From DASZHJ01 sp035517495 (GTDB lineage Bacteria; Pseudomonadota; Alphaproteobacteria; ATCC43930; CGMCC-115725): a stretch of DNA of 64,000 bases. Positions 8,842 through 17,346 of the stretch are shown here, in pieces. Numbering within the stretch: position 1 is the stretch's first letter; every line of letters begins with the position of its first letter. The stretch spans positions 54,060-118,059 of the forward strand of contig DATIYT010000019.1 in NCBI GenBank assembly GCA_035517495.1, given 5' to 3'. The notes below the pieces were generated by a model. It saw nothing but the letters and a program-made list of their open reading frames with translations, was not told the origin of the DNA and searched no databases. A program made the translations under genes and the position numbers.

Positions 8842-9168
8842 ATGATGAAGATTTGCTCTCTGCTCGTGGGCGCGTCCGTCCTTGCGCTCGCCAGCACCGC
8901 TCACGCGGGCCAGCCGGTGGCTTTGTCCGACAATCAGATGGACGGCGTCACCGCCGGTGCCGCTGCGACAGCGAATGCCGCAGCCCTCGCGCTCGGCGAC
9001 TTCCTGACCTTCACGGCGACGCAGACCGCTACCAACGCAGTGACCTCCCTCGACGGGCTCCAGGTCGGGATCGCCTTTGGCGGATCGCTGTCGCAAGCCG
9101 CGGCCGCTTCGGCGTTGTTCCAGGCGGCTGTCGCAACCCACGCGGATTCTGCCGCATCGCTGCCCTGA
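8842..9168 (+). CDS. Small exported protein with LSDxQMDxVTAG motif, array member 3
   Basis: The 108-residue product begins with a signal peptide (ICSLLVGASVLALASTAHAG), followed by QPVALSDNQMDGVTAG. The remainder is strikingly Ala-rich (AAATANAAALALG and SLSQAAAASALFQAAVA), which could form an amphipathic or membrane-seeking helix. GGAAGGA precedes the start, and a second ATG directly follows the first. The gene lies 28 bases after member 2. No cysteines. Function unknown. Confidence 0.74.
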   Translation: MMKICSLLVGASVLALASTAHAGQPVALSDNQMDGVTAGAAATANAAALALGDFLTFTATQTATNAVTSLDGLQVGIAFGGSLSQAAAASALFQAAVATHADSAASLP

Positions 9169-9243
9169 CGGGCGTCGCCTCTCCTCGATGGCTGAGGCGT
9201 AGCCGGTCAATTTCTCTGAAACCGTCCCTCAAAGGAGGAACAC

Positions 9244-9516
9244 ATGAAGAAGTTCGTTCTTGGCCTTGCGGTGCTGCCATTCCTTGCCGGCGTGTCGCTG
9301 GCGGGACAACCGCAGCCGCTCACCGACCAGCAGATGGACAAAGTCGCTGCCGGGTTCAACTTTTCTGGCCTCGACATTTCCCAGGACAGCGTGACTTTAT
9401 CGATTGTCAACGGGCCTCTCGCCGGCCCCTGTTCGAACTGCTTCCTGGCTATAACTGGCACCCCTCTTGGCGATGGAGCCCAGACGCTGCAGATATTCGC
9501 GATATTCGGACAGTAA
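9244..9516 (+). CDS. Small exported protein with LTDxQMDxVAAG motif, array member 4, with CxxC
   Basis: AAAGGAGG stands just before the ATG. The product is 90 residues, with a signal peptide ending GVSLAGQPQP, then LTDQQMDKVAAG, where Lys replaces Gly and Ala replaces Thr of the shared motif. Unlike its neighbours it has a cysteine pair (CSNC, around residues 63-66) and a hydrophobic C-terminus (LQIFAIFG). It lies 75 bases after member 3. The cysteines could form a disulfide or bind a metal once exported. Function unknown. Confidence 0.74.
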   Translation: MKKFVLGLAVLPFLAGVSLAGQPQPLTDQQMDKVAAGFNFSGLDISQDSVTLSIVNGPLAGPCSNCFLAITGTPLGDGAQTLQIFAIFGQ

Positions 9517-9775
9517 TACCGGGCCGGGAGCGCGTCACGTCACCGCGTGAGGCGCTGGCGTTGGGTGGTCCTATGCAGTGGCGAAGTAGGACGCGTCGCC
9601 CATGGAGAGCGCACCGAGTGCCGTTTCGCACTCGAGAGGCCGGCAGAGCTGCAGGTCAGGCCCCGGGAGGTTGGGATGATGCGATTAACCAACAGCGCGG
9701 ACGCTGCGCGGGCGTCGTCTGCGGAGAATGCGGGAGCGGTCGTCCTCAGTAGCGACCGCGCCTGCATGTGGGCGC

Positions 9776-10240
9776 ATGACGGAGCGTTCTAGGCCCACGC
9801 TCGAGGCACTCAAGGAACTCCTCACGGTGCTTGCAGGCCAAATACTACACAACCGCGAGGAAGCCGCGAAGCTCGCCGCCGCCATGCGGCACGCCGAGGC
9901 GGTGATGCGCATGCTTGACCCGACTTTCGAAGGGCAAGGCATCACGTTGCGGCGGCGCTATGAATCGCGCGCACCTTTCAAGCGTGGGCAGGGATTCTCG
10001 GTTGTCGTGGACGTTCTGCGGGCGTCCGGCAGGCCGCTAACAGCGCGCCAGATCGCCGAGGAGATTCTGCGCCAAGCGGGAATTCATGAACCGCCGATAC
10101 GCAACGTTCGTGAGATGGTTCCCACGGTCCATTCGACCCTGCGGCGACACCGGGGAAGGAGCGTAGAAACAGTTGGAGAGGAAAGTCCGGTGAGGTGGAG
10201 ATTGAAGGGCAACGGCGACGCGGCTCTCGAACGAGAATAG
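9776..10240 (+). CDS. Hypothetical protein with a probable winged-helix domain
   Basis: The N-terminal third is a predicted coiled or helical region (LEALKELLTVLAGQILHNRE, then EAAKLAAAMRHAEAVMRML). The C-terminal half contains LTARQIAEEILRQAG, then VHSTLRRHRGRSVETVG, a pattern of helix-turn-helix plus wing seen in small uncharacterised proteins of rhizobial relatives. An upstream start at 9728 is open, but the ATG at 9776 gives the more natural N-terminus. It follows the exported-protein array on the same strand after a 259-base gap, so cotranscription is uncertain. A DNA-binding role is inferred only. Confidence 0.65.
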   Translation: MTERSRPTLEALKELLTVLAGQILHNREEAAKLAAAMRHAEAVMRMLDPTFEGQGITLRRRYESRAPFKRGQGFSVVVDVLRASGRPLTARQIAEEILRQAGIHEPPIRNVREMVPTVHSTLRRHRGRSVETVGEESPVRWRLKGNGDAALERE

Positions 10241-10312
10241 CGCGCTCCGTTGCTCATCCCGGACGACGGGCATCGACCCCATAAAGCAGTTCCCCGAGAA
10301 TCGACGTTCGGA

Positions 10313-11146
10313 CTAAATCTTTGTCTTGGATAGCTTATCCAAACGCTCACGCCGATAATCCAGAACGCTCATTGGCGTGCGGCTCTCATAACCCAGCAAC
10401 CTGCGCAACCGAGGATCGTCGGCGAACCGACCATTCAACATAGCAGGAAGATCGATCTGCTGGCGCATGAACGGCAGAACGAACACATGGTTCACCCCGC
10501 GCCGAATGGCATCCGATCGGTTCTCGCCGGCGCGATGGAACAGCATCGCATCGAACACGATAAAAGAGCCTTCGGGCGCTGTGACGGGCCGCGCCAATCG
10601 TTGCACCGCCTCCGTGCTCGGGAACGGCTCAAACTTGTGCGATCCCGGAATAATCCATGTGGCGCCGTTCTCCTCAGTGAATGCGTCGGCGCAGTACAGC
10701 GCGCTGATCGCGAGCGGACGGCTCGAGGTAAAGTGCTGGTACGGAAGATCGCGGTGATATTGAGCTTGGTGATGCGTTTGGTGCGACGGAAGCGACACTG
10801 AATTCTGTTGGGCTAGGACAAAGAAAGGACCAAGCATGCGCTCAACGAGACCGAGTAGGCGATCATTAGCGACCAGCGACAGGAAGGCCTCGTCATAGGC
10901 AAGCAGCGCACGGCCGGTATCTTCCTCTCCGATCCGAGCCAATGCATCCCTACCGCCGAATTCGCTTTCTTGCCTTTCTATCAGTAGCGTGATCCGCTTG
11001 CGCAGCGAAGCAATTGTCCCCGCATCAAATTCCCCCGGCAGGACTGTGCAGCCGATGAGGCGGAGCTCCTCGGCGTGCGCGTCGAGTTCACTGACCGCGG
11101 AAGAAGTTTCCCGGACGCCATAGTGAGCAGTGGGGTCATGAGTCAT
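10313..11146 (-). CDS. Phytanoyl-CoA dioxygenase (PhyH) family protein
   Basis: A non-haem Fe(II)/2-oxoglutarate oxygenase of the PhyH group. The iron ligands are visible as H-R-D (in QYHRDLPYQHF) and a distal His (in AMLFHRAGENRS), with an Arg-containing C-terminal part and the family-typical GATWIIPGSHKFEPF between them. The family hydroxylates lipids, amino acids or secondary-metabolite and sugar precursors. The ATG at 11146 is preceded by GAGAGG at six bases, while an ATG ten codons further up is possible. It lies 33 bases downstream of the large membrane protein gene on the same strand at the edge of the glycan region. Acting on a glycan or lipid precursor is a guess from context. Confidence 0.88.
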   Translation of the reverse strand: MTHDPTAHYGVRETSSAVSELDAHAEELRLIGCTVLPGEFDAGTIASLRKRITLLIERQESEFGGRDALARIGEEDTGRALLAYDEAFLSLVANDRLLGLVERMLGPFFVLAQQNSVSLPSHQTHHQAQYHRDLPYQHFTSSRPLAISALYCADAFTEENGATWIIPGSHKFEPFPSTEAVQRLARPVTAPEGSFIVFDAMLFHRAGENRSDAIRRGVNHVFVLPFMRQQIDLPAMLNGRFADDPRLRRLLGYESRTPMSVLDYRRERLDKLSKTKI

Positions 11147-11179
11147 CGGCAGCCTCTCTGACTTGTCGATGGGCATTCC

Positions 11180-13075
11180 TCAGCTCGTTGATCTCGCATC
11201 GACGATTATCACCGTGAGGTCGATTAGCTCCCCTTCAACGATCCGTTCGCGGACCCGCAACTCGGTAGTGATGCCATACGCCTGGAGGGCAGCTACTCCA
11301 GAAGCACAGTCGTCCACCCGTTGGCAAAGCAATACCACGCTTGTGATGCCGCCGGGCGTTATTACCTTCTTTGCTTCCCTGGCGGTCAGCGCGGGCATTT
11401 CGCGATTCAAGAGGGCGCGATCCCAGAGCCAGAGTGCGGCCAGGCTATCGAGAGCATTCAGACGATAGTCCGTTCCATCAAAATAAAGGTCCAAAACCAG
11501 CCAAGCGTCCCGCCGCGGATCGCCGGTTGAAAACGATTGGGCGTTGTACCAAAGCAGCAGTCGTCGGTCGCGGTGGGCACCCTCGACTATGTCGTTTAAT
11601 CGAATCGCGGCTTGATAGAATGGCTGGTAATCCGGATTATCAGAAACTTGGAAAATCCGCCTTGTGTCCAAGTTGGCGCTCGCCGCCAAGGCCGTCGCAA
11701 GCATCAATAACGGCAGAGCGATCCGACCACGCCCTCGCACCGCAGCCACGGCTGCCACCGCAAACAATGCAGCCGGTAGCATCCAGAATGTGAATATTGC
11801 CCGAGAGGCCGCCTCCCATGCCCATACTCGCTCAACAGCGAGGACCGGAATGCTGGCGGCAAATATCATCGCCAACAGGAGGGTGAGGTGCCGACCGCTT
11901 GCTTCAGCGCCCTCGCACACCAACTCGCCTGCAAGGGCGGCAAAGGTCAGGGCCTGTCCAAGCAGGAGATAGCTCGCGTAGTGCGACACCTGGAGTGATA
12001 TATTATTCAAGCTGAAATCGTTAGCCGCGAGACCGGCGATTGACGCCCATAGGAACACGCTCGCACCGATCACCATCGCAGGGCGTCGAGCACGATGCCA
12101 GTATGCGAAAACGGCGCCCGTGATAGCGAAGGCAAAGGCGGGCAGCAGCCGGTAAGCCGTCGGCAGCCATTCGGCAAGCGGGAGTCTATAATTTATGCCG
12201 AAGCCACTGAACGCTTGTTTTACTTGAGGAAGGGAGGCAGCAAAAAAGAAATAGGGCGCCCCAAGCACCGCGCCAAACAGGCTCAGAGAAACGGTTGCGG
12301 CGACGATACCGACACCACCCCATACGACAATGCCGCAGAAGTCGCGCCACTGGGGCCGCTCCGCCAGGATGTAAGCACCAATGGCGCATACGATGAACAG
12401 TCCGAGCACTAATTGTGTCAGGACGGAGAGCGCCACGAAGGCGCCGAACAAGCAGAGATCGACGCGTCGGCCAAATAGCCGGCCAGAATTGATTAGACAG
12501 GCGAGCGCTCCGAACAGATAGCTCATCGCTGGTCCGTCGACATATCCTCGCATCACCGCGGCAATCCACAGCGGGTTAAATGCAAGCCACCACGCCGCCA
12601 CGACACCCGCAGCGCGACCGTAACGCGGTGCCACGATCAGATAGATCGCGCCGAGTGCTAAGTAGTAGAAACCGAAATCCAGGACATATTGCGCCACATC
12701 GGGAGCGAAAATTCTGTGTGCAAGGAAGCCAACCAAGGTCCATGGCAAGCGTGTTGAAAAGTAAACTGGACCAAAATTTTTCAGTGCCTGAGGAAAGTTG
12801 AGAAAGTAGCCGAGGTAAATCCCTGGATCGACCCACCCGGGCGGCGGAAAGAATTGGAAGCGCCCGATGCAAAGGAAGACAGCCGGAACGACGACCAGTA
12901 GAAACAGTTCGCGCCGGCCGAAGAGCCGTCCGGAAGCGAGCGATTTCTCTATTTTTTCACCGTGCGTTGTAGGGCCGACGATCATTGCAGGATTGCAGCG
13001 CAAAACTTCTTGCGGTGAGCGAAACAGAGATCGTGAATCATGCCACGGAAGTGGCCGACATGATGCCGTGCTCAT
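11180..13075 (-). CDS. Large polytopic membrane protein, probable GT-C type glycosyltransferase
   Basis: Around 600 residues with about ten to twelve hydrophobic segments, for example ELFLLVVVPAVFLCIG and DFGFYYLALGAIYLIVA. A loop after the first segment contains VDPGIYLGYFLNF, like the acidic first loop of GT-C lipid-linked sugar transferases (PMT/ArnT type). The C-terminal third is soluble and probably periplasmic. The exact start is uncertain: a start at 12985 (M-I-V-G-P-T) would remove 30 polar residues. It has no close named relative that I recognise. It shares its plan with the plus-strand membrane protein at 20.7-22.8 kb, bracketing the glycan operon. Confidence 0.7.
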   Translation of the reverse strand: MSTASCRPLPWHDSRSLFRSPQEVLRCNPAMIVGPTTHGEKIEKSLASGRLFGRRELFLLVVVPAVFLCIGRFQFFPPPGWVDPGIYLGYFLNFPQALKNFGPVYFSTRLPWTLVGFLAHRIFAPDVAQYVLDFGFYYLALGAIYLIVAPRYGRAAGVVAAWWLAFNPLWIAAVMRGYVDGPAMSYLFGALACLINSGRLFGRRVDLCLFGAFVALSVLTQLVLGLFIVCAIGAYILAERPQWRDFCGIVVWGGVGIVAATVSLSLFGAVLGAPYFFFAASLPQVKQAFSGFGINYRLPLAEWLPTAYRLLPAFAFAITGAVFAYWHRARRPAMVIGASVFLWASIAGLAANDFSLNNISLQVSHYASYLLLGQALTFAALAGELVCEGAEASGRHLTLLLAMIFAASIPVLAVERVWAWEAASRAIFTFWMLPAALFAVAAVAAVRGRGRIALPLLMLATALAASANLDTRRIFQVSDNPDYQPFYQAAIRLNDIVEGAHRDRRLLLWYNAQSFSTGDPRRDAWLVLDLYFDGTDYRLNALDSLAALWLWDRALLNREMPALTAREAKKVITPGGITSVVLLCQRVDDCASGVAALQAYGITTELRVRERIVEGELIDLTVIIVDARSTS

Positions 13076-13312
13076 CGAGCGTGGTCATTGTCTCCCCCAA
13101 TCCAATTTCGGATTGGACAATCGCATGACACGAGCCATATATATCATGCTTGGACCGGAGAGGTGCGGATGTAGGTGAGCCCTCTCAGATTTTTGGTCCA
13201 CGTGATATCCGTACAGTCTGAATTGCCAGGTTCTATGCGTTTGTGTGGGTTCGTCTGACCGATGGGCGCACTCCGAATGACCGACCCGTTGAACTGAAGG
13301 CGTCAAAGTTAA

Positions 13313-14371
13313 ATGCGCACCGAGTGCGTTGCTAGCTTTTGCTGTCCAAGACACGGCTCGCCCCTAAGTCTCTCCGAAGCAACCATGGCGGATGGCGAGG
13401 TCGTGTCGGGAAAGCTGGTGTCGCCGGAGGGCTGCATTTACCCAATAGAGCATGGCGTACCAAACTTCGTCGAACCGCACCTGCTAACGTCGCTCGAAAC
13501 CCACACGCAGGCTCAATACGATCGAGTGGCCGAGCACATTTATGATGCCATGATCGATTGGCAATTCGCCGCCATGTTCGAGATTGAAGACGACGTGCGC
13601 GAAACCATGGTCGATATGCTCGGACTCGTTCCCGGCGCGCGAGTGCTCGAGGCAGGCTGCGGCACTGGACGTGATTCCCTTCACCTTGCACAGCGGCTCG
13701 ATCAGAGCGCGCATCTTCACATGCAGGATCTGTCTTCGAAGATGGTTTATGCGTGCATGCAAAATATGACTGATCAGGCCCGGAAAGCACCCATTTCATG
13801 CAGTCTTGAATATTCGATCTCGAACGCGACGGCGCTTCCATTCCCTGACGAAACGTTCGACGCAGTATTCCACTTCGGAGGATTCAACCAGTTTGGCGAC
13901 TTAAAGAAAGCGGCGGCGGAACTCACTCGCGTGGCCAGGCAAGGTGGTCGGATATTGATCGGCGATGAGGCGGTGGCTCCCTGGCTTAAGGGTACGGAGT
14001 TCGGTCGGATTGTGTCGACCAATAACACGCTCTTCAACGCCGATGCCCCGCTCCACACGCTACCGGACTGCGCTCGCGATGTGACGGTCCGTTGGATTAT
14101 CGGCAACTGCTTTTATGTGATCTCATTTCGCAAGGGGGACGGCCCGCCGCCATTGAATCTCGATCTGCCACACGAGGGTTGGCGCGGCGGCACGATGCGC
14201 ACGCGGTATTACGGCCAACTTGAGGGAGTGACACCCGAGGCCAAGGCACTCGCGCACAAAGCGGCGTCGGAATGCGGGATCAGCGTCCATGAATGGCTCG
14301 ATCGTCTGGTTCGCAGACAGGCGGCGCAGGATTTAAAGACGATCAAATCCGAAAGGGTCAGCAAGAAGTAG
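13313..14371 (+). CDS. Class I SAM-dependent methyltransferase with N-terminal Trm112-like zinc segment
   Basis: Residues 10-60 (CCPRHGSPLSLSEAT, then GCIYPIEHGVPNFV) look like the short Trm112-type domain seen before methyltransferases of surface-glycan clusters, though with fewer cysteines. Motif I of a class I methyltransferase is VLEAGCGTGRDSLHLAQRL, with the post-motif LPFPDETFDAVFHFGGFNQF and VARQGGRILIGDEA. About 80 extra residues follow the Rossmann fold. It points away from the minus-strand gene upstream, across a 240-base gap that may hold divergent promoters. The substrate is not known. Confidence 0.85.
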   Translation: MRTECVASFCCPRHGSPLSLSEATMADGEVVSGKLVSPEGCIYPIEHGVPNFVEPHLLTSLETHTQAQYDRVAEHIYDAMIDWQFAAMFEIEDDVRETMVDMLGLVPGARVLEAGCGTGRDSLHLAQRLDQSAHLHMQDLSSKMVYACMQNMTDQARKAPISCSLEYSISNATALPFPDETFDAVFHFGGFNQFGDLKKAAAELTRVARQGGRILIGDEAVAPWLKGTEFGRIVSTNNTLFNADAPLHTLPDCARDVTVRWIIGNCFYVISFRKGDGPPPLNLDLPHEGWRGGTMRTRYYGQLEGVTPEAKALAHKAASECGISVHEWLDRLVRRQAAQDLKTIKSERVSKK

Positions 14372-14452
14372 GCCGAGGTGCCGTGGCGTCGAGCCGACCT
14401 CGAACGCGCCACACGGGCAGAGACGTAGGGCTCTTATCGCTCAGCGCTCAAG

Positions 14453-15223
14453 TCAGGCCGGTACCGGCTTTCGCCCGACAACCAGACAGCTCGACCCAAA
14501 GGGAACGCGCAATCCACGCTCGATGCGATGAGCCTCCCAGCTTAACAACTTATCAAGGATGGCCGCTTGGGGTCCCGCCACCCGATGTTCCGAATCGTCG
14601 GTTGGGGGGATGTCCGCGGGATTTTGGCGAAGCCAGCTTGAAACCGCGCGGCGCAGGAAAATCGGCGGTACCAGCGGTGCAAAGAAGTATGTCGCATAGC
14701 ACATGTCAAAACCCGCTCCTCTGAGGCCATCCGTCAGCGAGCGACACGTGTAACGGCGAAAATGTCCGGAAAAATGGTCAACCGCAGAGAACAGGAATTG
14801 ATAGGCCGGCACCGTTAGATAAAGCCACCCGCCCGGGCGGAGAAGGTTGAAGAGAGTGAGCAACATCTCATCGTCGCGCTCGATATGCTCAAGAACGTCG
14901 AAGAGCCCGGCCGCCGCAACGCTGCCTTCGGCGAAACCCGCGTCTCCCAGAGTTCCCTGAATAACGCGCTCAATGCCGCGCTGGCTGGCTGCGGCCGCTC
15001 CATGAGGGCCAGGCTCGACCAGGATCGGAGTGAATCCTGCCTGCTTCAGCCCCCGCGAGACGTAACCATTGCCGCCGCCGACGTCGATGATCGCCCCTGC
15101 GGGCCGATATCTTGAGACGGCAGCGACGATGCAGCGATTGCGGTGCCTGAACCAGAACGACGAGTCCTCGATCGCGAGACAGCGCGCATTGCCGTCTTCC
15201 GGATACGAGAGCTGTTCATCCAT
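14453..15223 (-). CDS. Class I SAM-dependent methyltransferase, last gene of glycan operon
   Basis: The SAM-binding motif reads IIDVGGGNGYVSRGLKQAGF, followed by the acidic LVEPGPHG and the DVLEHIERDDEMLLTLFNLL plus LRPGGWLYLTVPAYQFLFS blocks of the family. A preceding stretch (SSFWFRHRNRCIVAAV) is typical of methyltransferases beside sugar-nucleotide genes. At 256 residues it includes about 70 residues after the catalytic fold with a hydrophobic patch (YATYFFAPLVPPIFLRR). It lies 15 bases after the wecE-like gene, so it is the likely last gene of the minus-strand operon beginning at 20.6 kb. The target sugar or lipid is unknown. Confidence 0.85.
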   Translation of the reverse strand: MDEQLSYPEDGNARCLAIEDSSFWFRHRNRCIVAAVSRYRPAGAIIDVGGGNGYVSRGLKQAGFTPILVEPGPHGAAAASQRGIERVIQGTLGDAGFAEGSVAAAGLFDVLEHIERDDEMLLTLFNLLRPGGWLYLTVPAYQFLFSAVDHFSGHFRRYTCRSLTDGLRGAGFDMCYATYFFAPLVPPIFLRRAVSSWLRQNPADIPPTDDSEHRVAGPQAAILDKLLSWEAHRIERGLRVPFGSSCLVVGRKPVPA

Positions 15224-15238
15224 CGGTGCGTGTCGCCG

Positions 15239-16369
15239 CTACCTGCCAAAGAATTTATGCACGGTGTCGAGAACGATATCCGGTTCGTCAAGCATACCGT
15301 ACCACATTGGAAGCCGTACCAGCCTTTCCGCGATGCTATCGGTAACTGGAAGCGGTGCGGCCGCGCGGGTCAGGCGCCGGCCCGCCGGAGAGCTGTGCAG
15401 TGGCACATAGTGAAACGGGGTATCGATCCCACTCGTCTTCATGTGAGCGATCAGCCGCCTGCGCTGATCGAGGTCTGCGAGGAGAATATAGTAGAGATGC
15501 CCGTTGTGCTTACAGTGAGGCGGCACGATCGGGCGCCGCAATAACCCGGCTGCTTCGACATCGGCCAAGCCTGCGTGATAGCGTCCCCAAATCGCCAGGC
15601 GCTCGCCGAGCAATGCGTCGGCCTGCTCCATTTGCGCCAGCAGAAATGCCGCCAACATGTCGCTCGGCAAGTAGGAGGAACCGACATCGACCCAAGTATA
15701 GCGTGCGACCTCGTTTCGGAAGAAGCTGCTGCGGTTGGTACCTTTCTCGCGAATGATCTCGGCTCGACCAGCCAGTTCGGGCACGTTCACCATCAGTGCG
15801 CCGCCCTCGCCCGAAATCAGGTTCTTCGTTTCATGAAAGCTGATCGCCGCAAGGTCGCCGATCGTCCCGAGTGGGCGACCGTGATAGGACGCGAGCAGCG
15901 CTTGCGCCGCATCCTCGATCACCTTGAGACCGTAGCGCTGCGCCGTCGCCATGATCGCGTTCATTTCGCACGAAACGCCCGCGTAGTGAACGACCGAGAT
16001 CGCACGGGTGCGAGGGGTAATCGCGGCCTCGATCAGGGCCTCATCGATGTTCAGCGTATCTTCCCGTACGTCGACGAACACCGGGACCGCTCCGCGCAGA
16101 GCAACGGCGTTGGCGGTAGAGACAAACGTAAAGGACGGCATGAGCACTTCGTCGCCAGGCGAGAGCTCGCAGAGTAATGCGGCCATTTCCAGCGCGGCCG
16201 TGCACGAATGTGTCAGTAACGCCTTACCACCCAGGCGCGCCTCGAGCCACGCGTGGCAGCGTTTCGTGAACACACCATCGCCGGAGATGTGGCGGTTCTT
16301 CTCCAGGGCCTGGAGCATGTACTCGATCTCGTTGCCGGCGAGATGCGGCCTATTGAAGCCAATGGTCAT
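15239..16369 (-). CDS. wecE: dTDP-4-amino-4,6-dideoxygalactose transaminase (WecE/RffA type)
   Basis: A PLP-dependent DegT/DnrJ/EryC1 aminotransferase of about 376 residues. It resembles enterobacterial RffA closely along its length: SCTAALEMAALLCELSPGDE, then PSFTFVSTANAVALRGAVPV, then VHYAGVSCEMNAIMATAQRY. The catalytic lysine is in AISFHETKNL and the following EGGALMVN is conserved, as is REKGTNRSSFFR. The family converts dTDP-4-keto-6-deoxyglucose to dTDP-4-amino-4,6-dideoxygalactose (Fuc4N) for cell-surface glycans. The ATG at 16369 shares one base with the upstream stop. No sugar-nucleotide dehydratase is in the window, so its substrate must come from elsewhere. Confidence 0.9.
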   Translation of the reverse strand: MTIGFNRPHLAGNEIEYMLQALEKNRHISGDGVFTKRCHAWLEARLGGKALLTHSCTAALEMAALLCELSPGDEVLMPSFTFVSTANAVALRGAVPVFVDVREDTLNIDEALIEAAITPRTRAISVVHYAGVSCEMNAIMATAQRYGLKVIEDAAQALLASYHGRPLGTIGDLAAISFHETKNLISGEGGALMVNVPELAGRAEIIREKGTNRSSFFRNEVARYTWVDVGSSYLPSDMLAAFLLAQMEQADALLGERLAIWGRYHAGLADVEAAGLLRRPIVPPHCKHNGHLYYILLADLDQRRRLIAHMKTSGIDTPFHYVPLHSSPAGRRLTRAAAPLPVTDSIAERLVRLPMWYGMLDEPDIVLDTVHKFFGR

Positions 16370-17346
16370 CAGTCGCTTGCAATCTTTTGCTTGAATGCCC
16401 TCTCCCTGGCGAGGGCTGGACCATCGATCACGTCCTGTACGAAATAGAGCGGGCGCTGTCTGGAGGCTTCGAAGATGCGGCCGACATAGAGGCCGGTGAC
16501 GCCGATACAGAGCGTGATCACGCCGCCCACCAGTAATTGCAGCACAATTAGGCTCGTCCAGCCCGGAAGCGCCCCTCGCGTCATCCAGAGCAGCACGATC
16601 ACCAATGCCCATACCAGCCCGGTGCCGGCGAGAGCCAACCCAAGATAGATCACCCACTGCAGCAGGCGGGTTGTCGTGAACATCACGCCCGAAACCGCCA
16701 TGCCGATGAGTTTCCAGAGATCATAGCTGGACGTGCCAATCGAACGACTGGCACGTGCATATTCGATTACTGTGCTTTCGAACCCGATCTCGTGTAGCAG
16801 CATTGCATAGTGACGATCTTGTTCTCGAAACTGCAAAAACGCATCGATGACGCGCCGCGAAATCAAGCTGAACGAGCCGATTTCGCCGTCGAATTGTTGA
16901 CCCGTTGCCCACTCCAGAAAGCGAAAATAAGCTCGATTGGCCAGCTTGCGGTACGCCGGTTGGTGGTCGGACTTGCGCCGAGCGTAGACGATGTCCGCGC
17001 CCGTCTTAAGCTTTGCGAGCAAAGCTGGTATGGCCTCCGGTGGATCCTGCAAATCGCAATCCATGACCACGGCATGTTGCCCCCGGCACTGCGCGAGACC
17101 CGCTGTAATCGCGAGCTGCTGCCCGACATTGCGCGAAAGCCGGCAGGCAATCACGCTTGAATCTTCCGCGGCAAGCTGCCGCAAGATCACCCAAGCGCCA
17201 TCTTCCGCGCGATCGTCAACGAAGACGAGCTCGTAGTTGTCAAACAGCGGCGCGAGCACTCGCGTCAACCGCTCATGCAGCGGCCGGATTGTCTGTGCGC
17301 ATCCATACACCGGGACCACGACCGAGAGTGCAACCGGCGCACTCAT
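16369..17346 (-). CDS. Family 2 glycosyltransferase with two C-terminal membrane segments (DPM/GtrB/ArnC type)
   Basis: The GT-A fold opens with LSVVVPVYGCAQTIRPLHER. It continues with the nucleotide and metal motifs YELVFVDDRAEDGAW and VVMDCDLQDPPEAIP, and the acceptor region QFDGEIGSFSLISRRVIDAF. Two hydrophobic spans follow at about residues 235-262 and 270-298 (LLQWVIYLGLALAGTGLVWA; LIVLQLLVGGVITLCIGV). This is the layout of enzymes that transfer a sugar from a nucleotide to polyprenyl phosphate at the cytoplasmic face. The ATG overlaps the upstream gene by four bases and the stop overlaps wecE by one. It could load Fuc4N or another sugar onto undecaprenyl phosphate, which is inferred from the neighbour. 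Confidence 0.9.
   Translation of the reverse strand: MSAPVALSVVVPVYGCAQTIRPLHERLTRVLAPLFDNYELVFVDDRAEDGAWVILRQLAAEDSSVIACRLSRNVGQQLAITAGLAQCRGQHAVVMDCDLQDPPEAIPALLAKLKTGADIVYARRKSDHQPAYRKLANRAYFRFLEWATGQQFDGEIGSFSLISRRVIDAFLQFREQDRHYAMLLHEIGFESTVIEYARASRSIGTSSYDLWKLIGMAVSGVMFTTTRLLQWVIYLGLALAGTGLVWALVIVLLWMTRGALPGWTSLIVLQLLVGGVITLCIGVTGLYVGRIFEASRQRPLYFVQDVIDGPALARERAFKQKIASD

Noticed and set aside
7887..9516. Reading the small-protein array as a classical RiPP or bacteriocin cluster
   Set aside because: The products have Sec signal peptides before the motif, and no modification enzyme, peptidase-containing ABC transporter or immunity gene is adjacent. The resemblance to double-glycine leaders is kept only as an observation.
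16370..16657. N-terminal extension of the WecE-type gene up to 16657
   Set aside because: Those codons lie inside the glycosyltransferase gene in another frame; the RffA-like sequence starts exactly at 16369.
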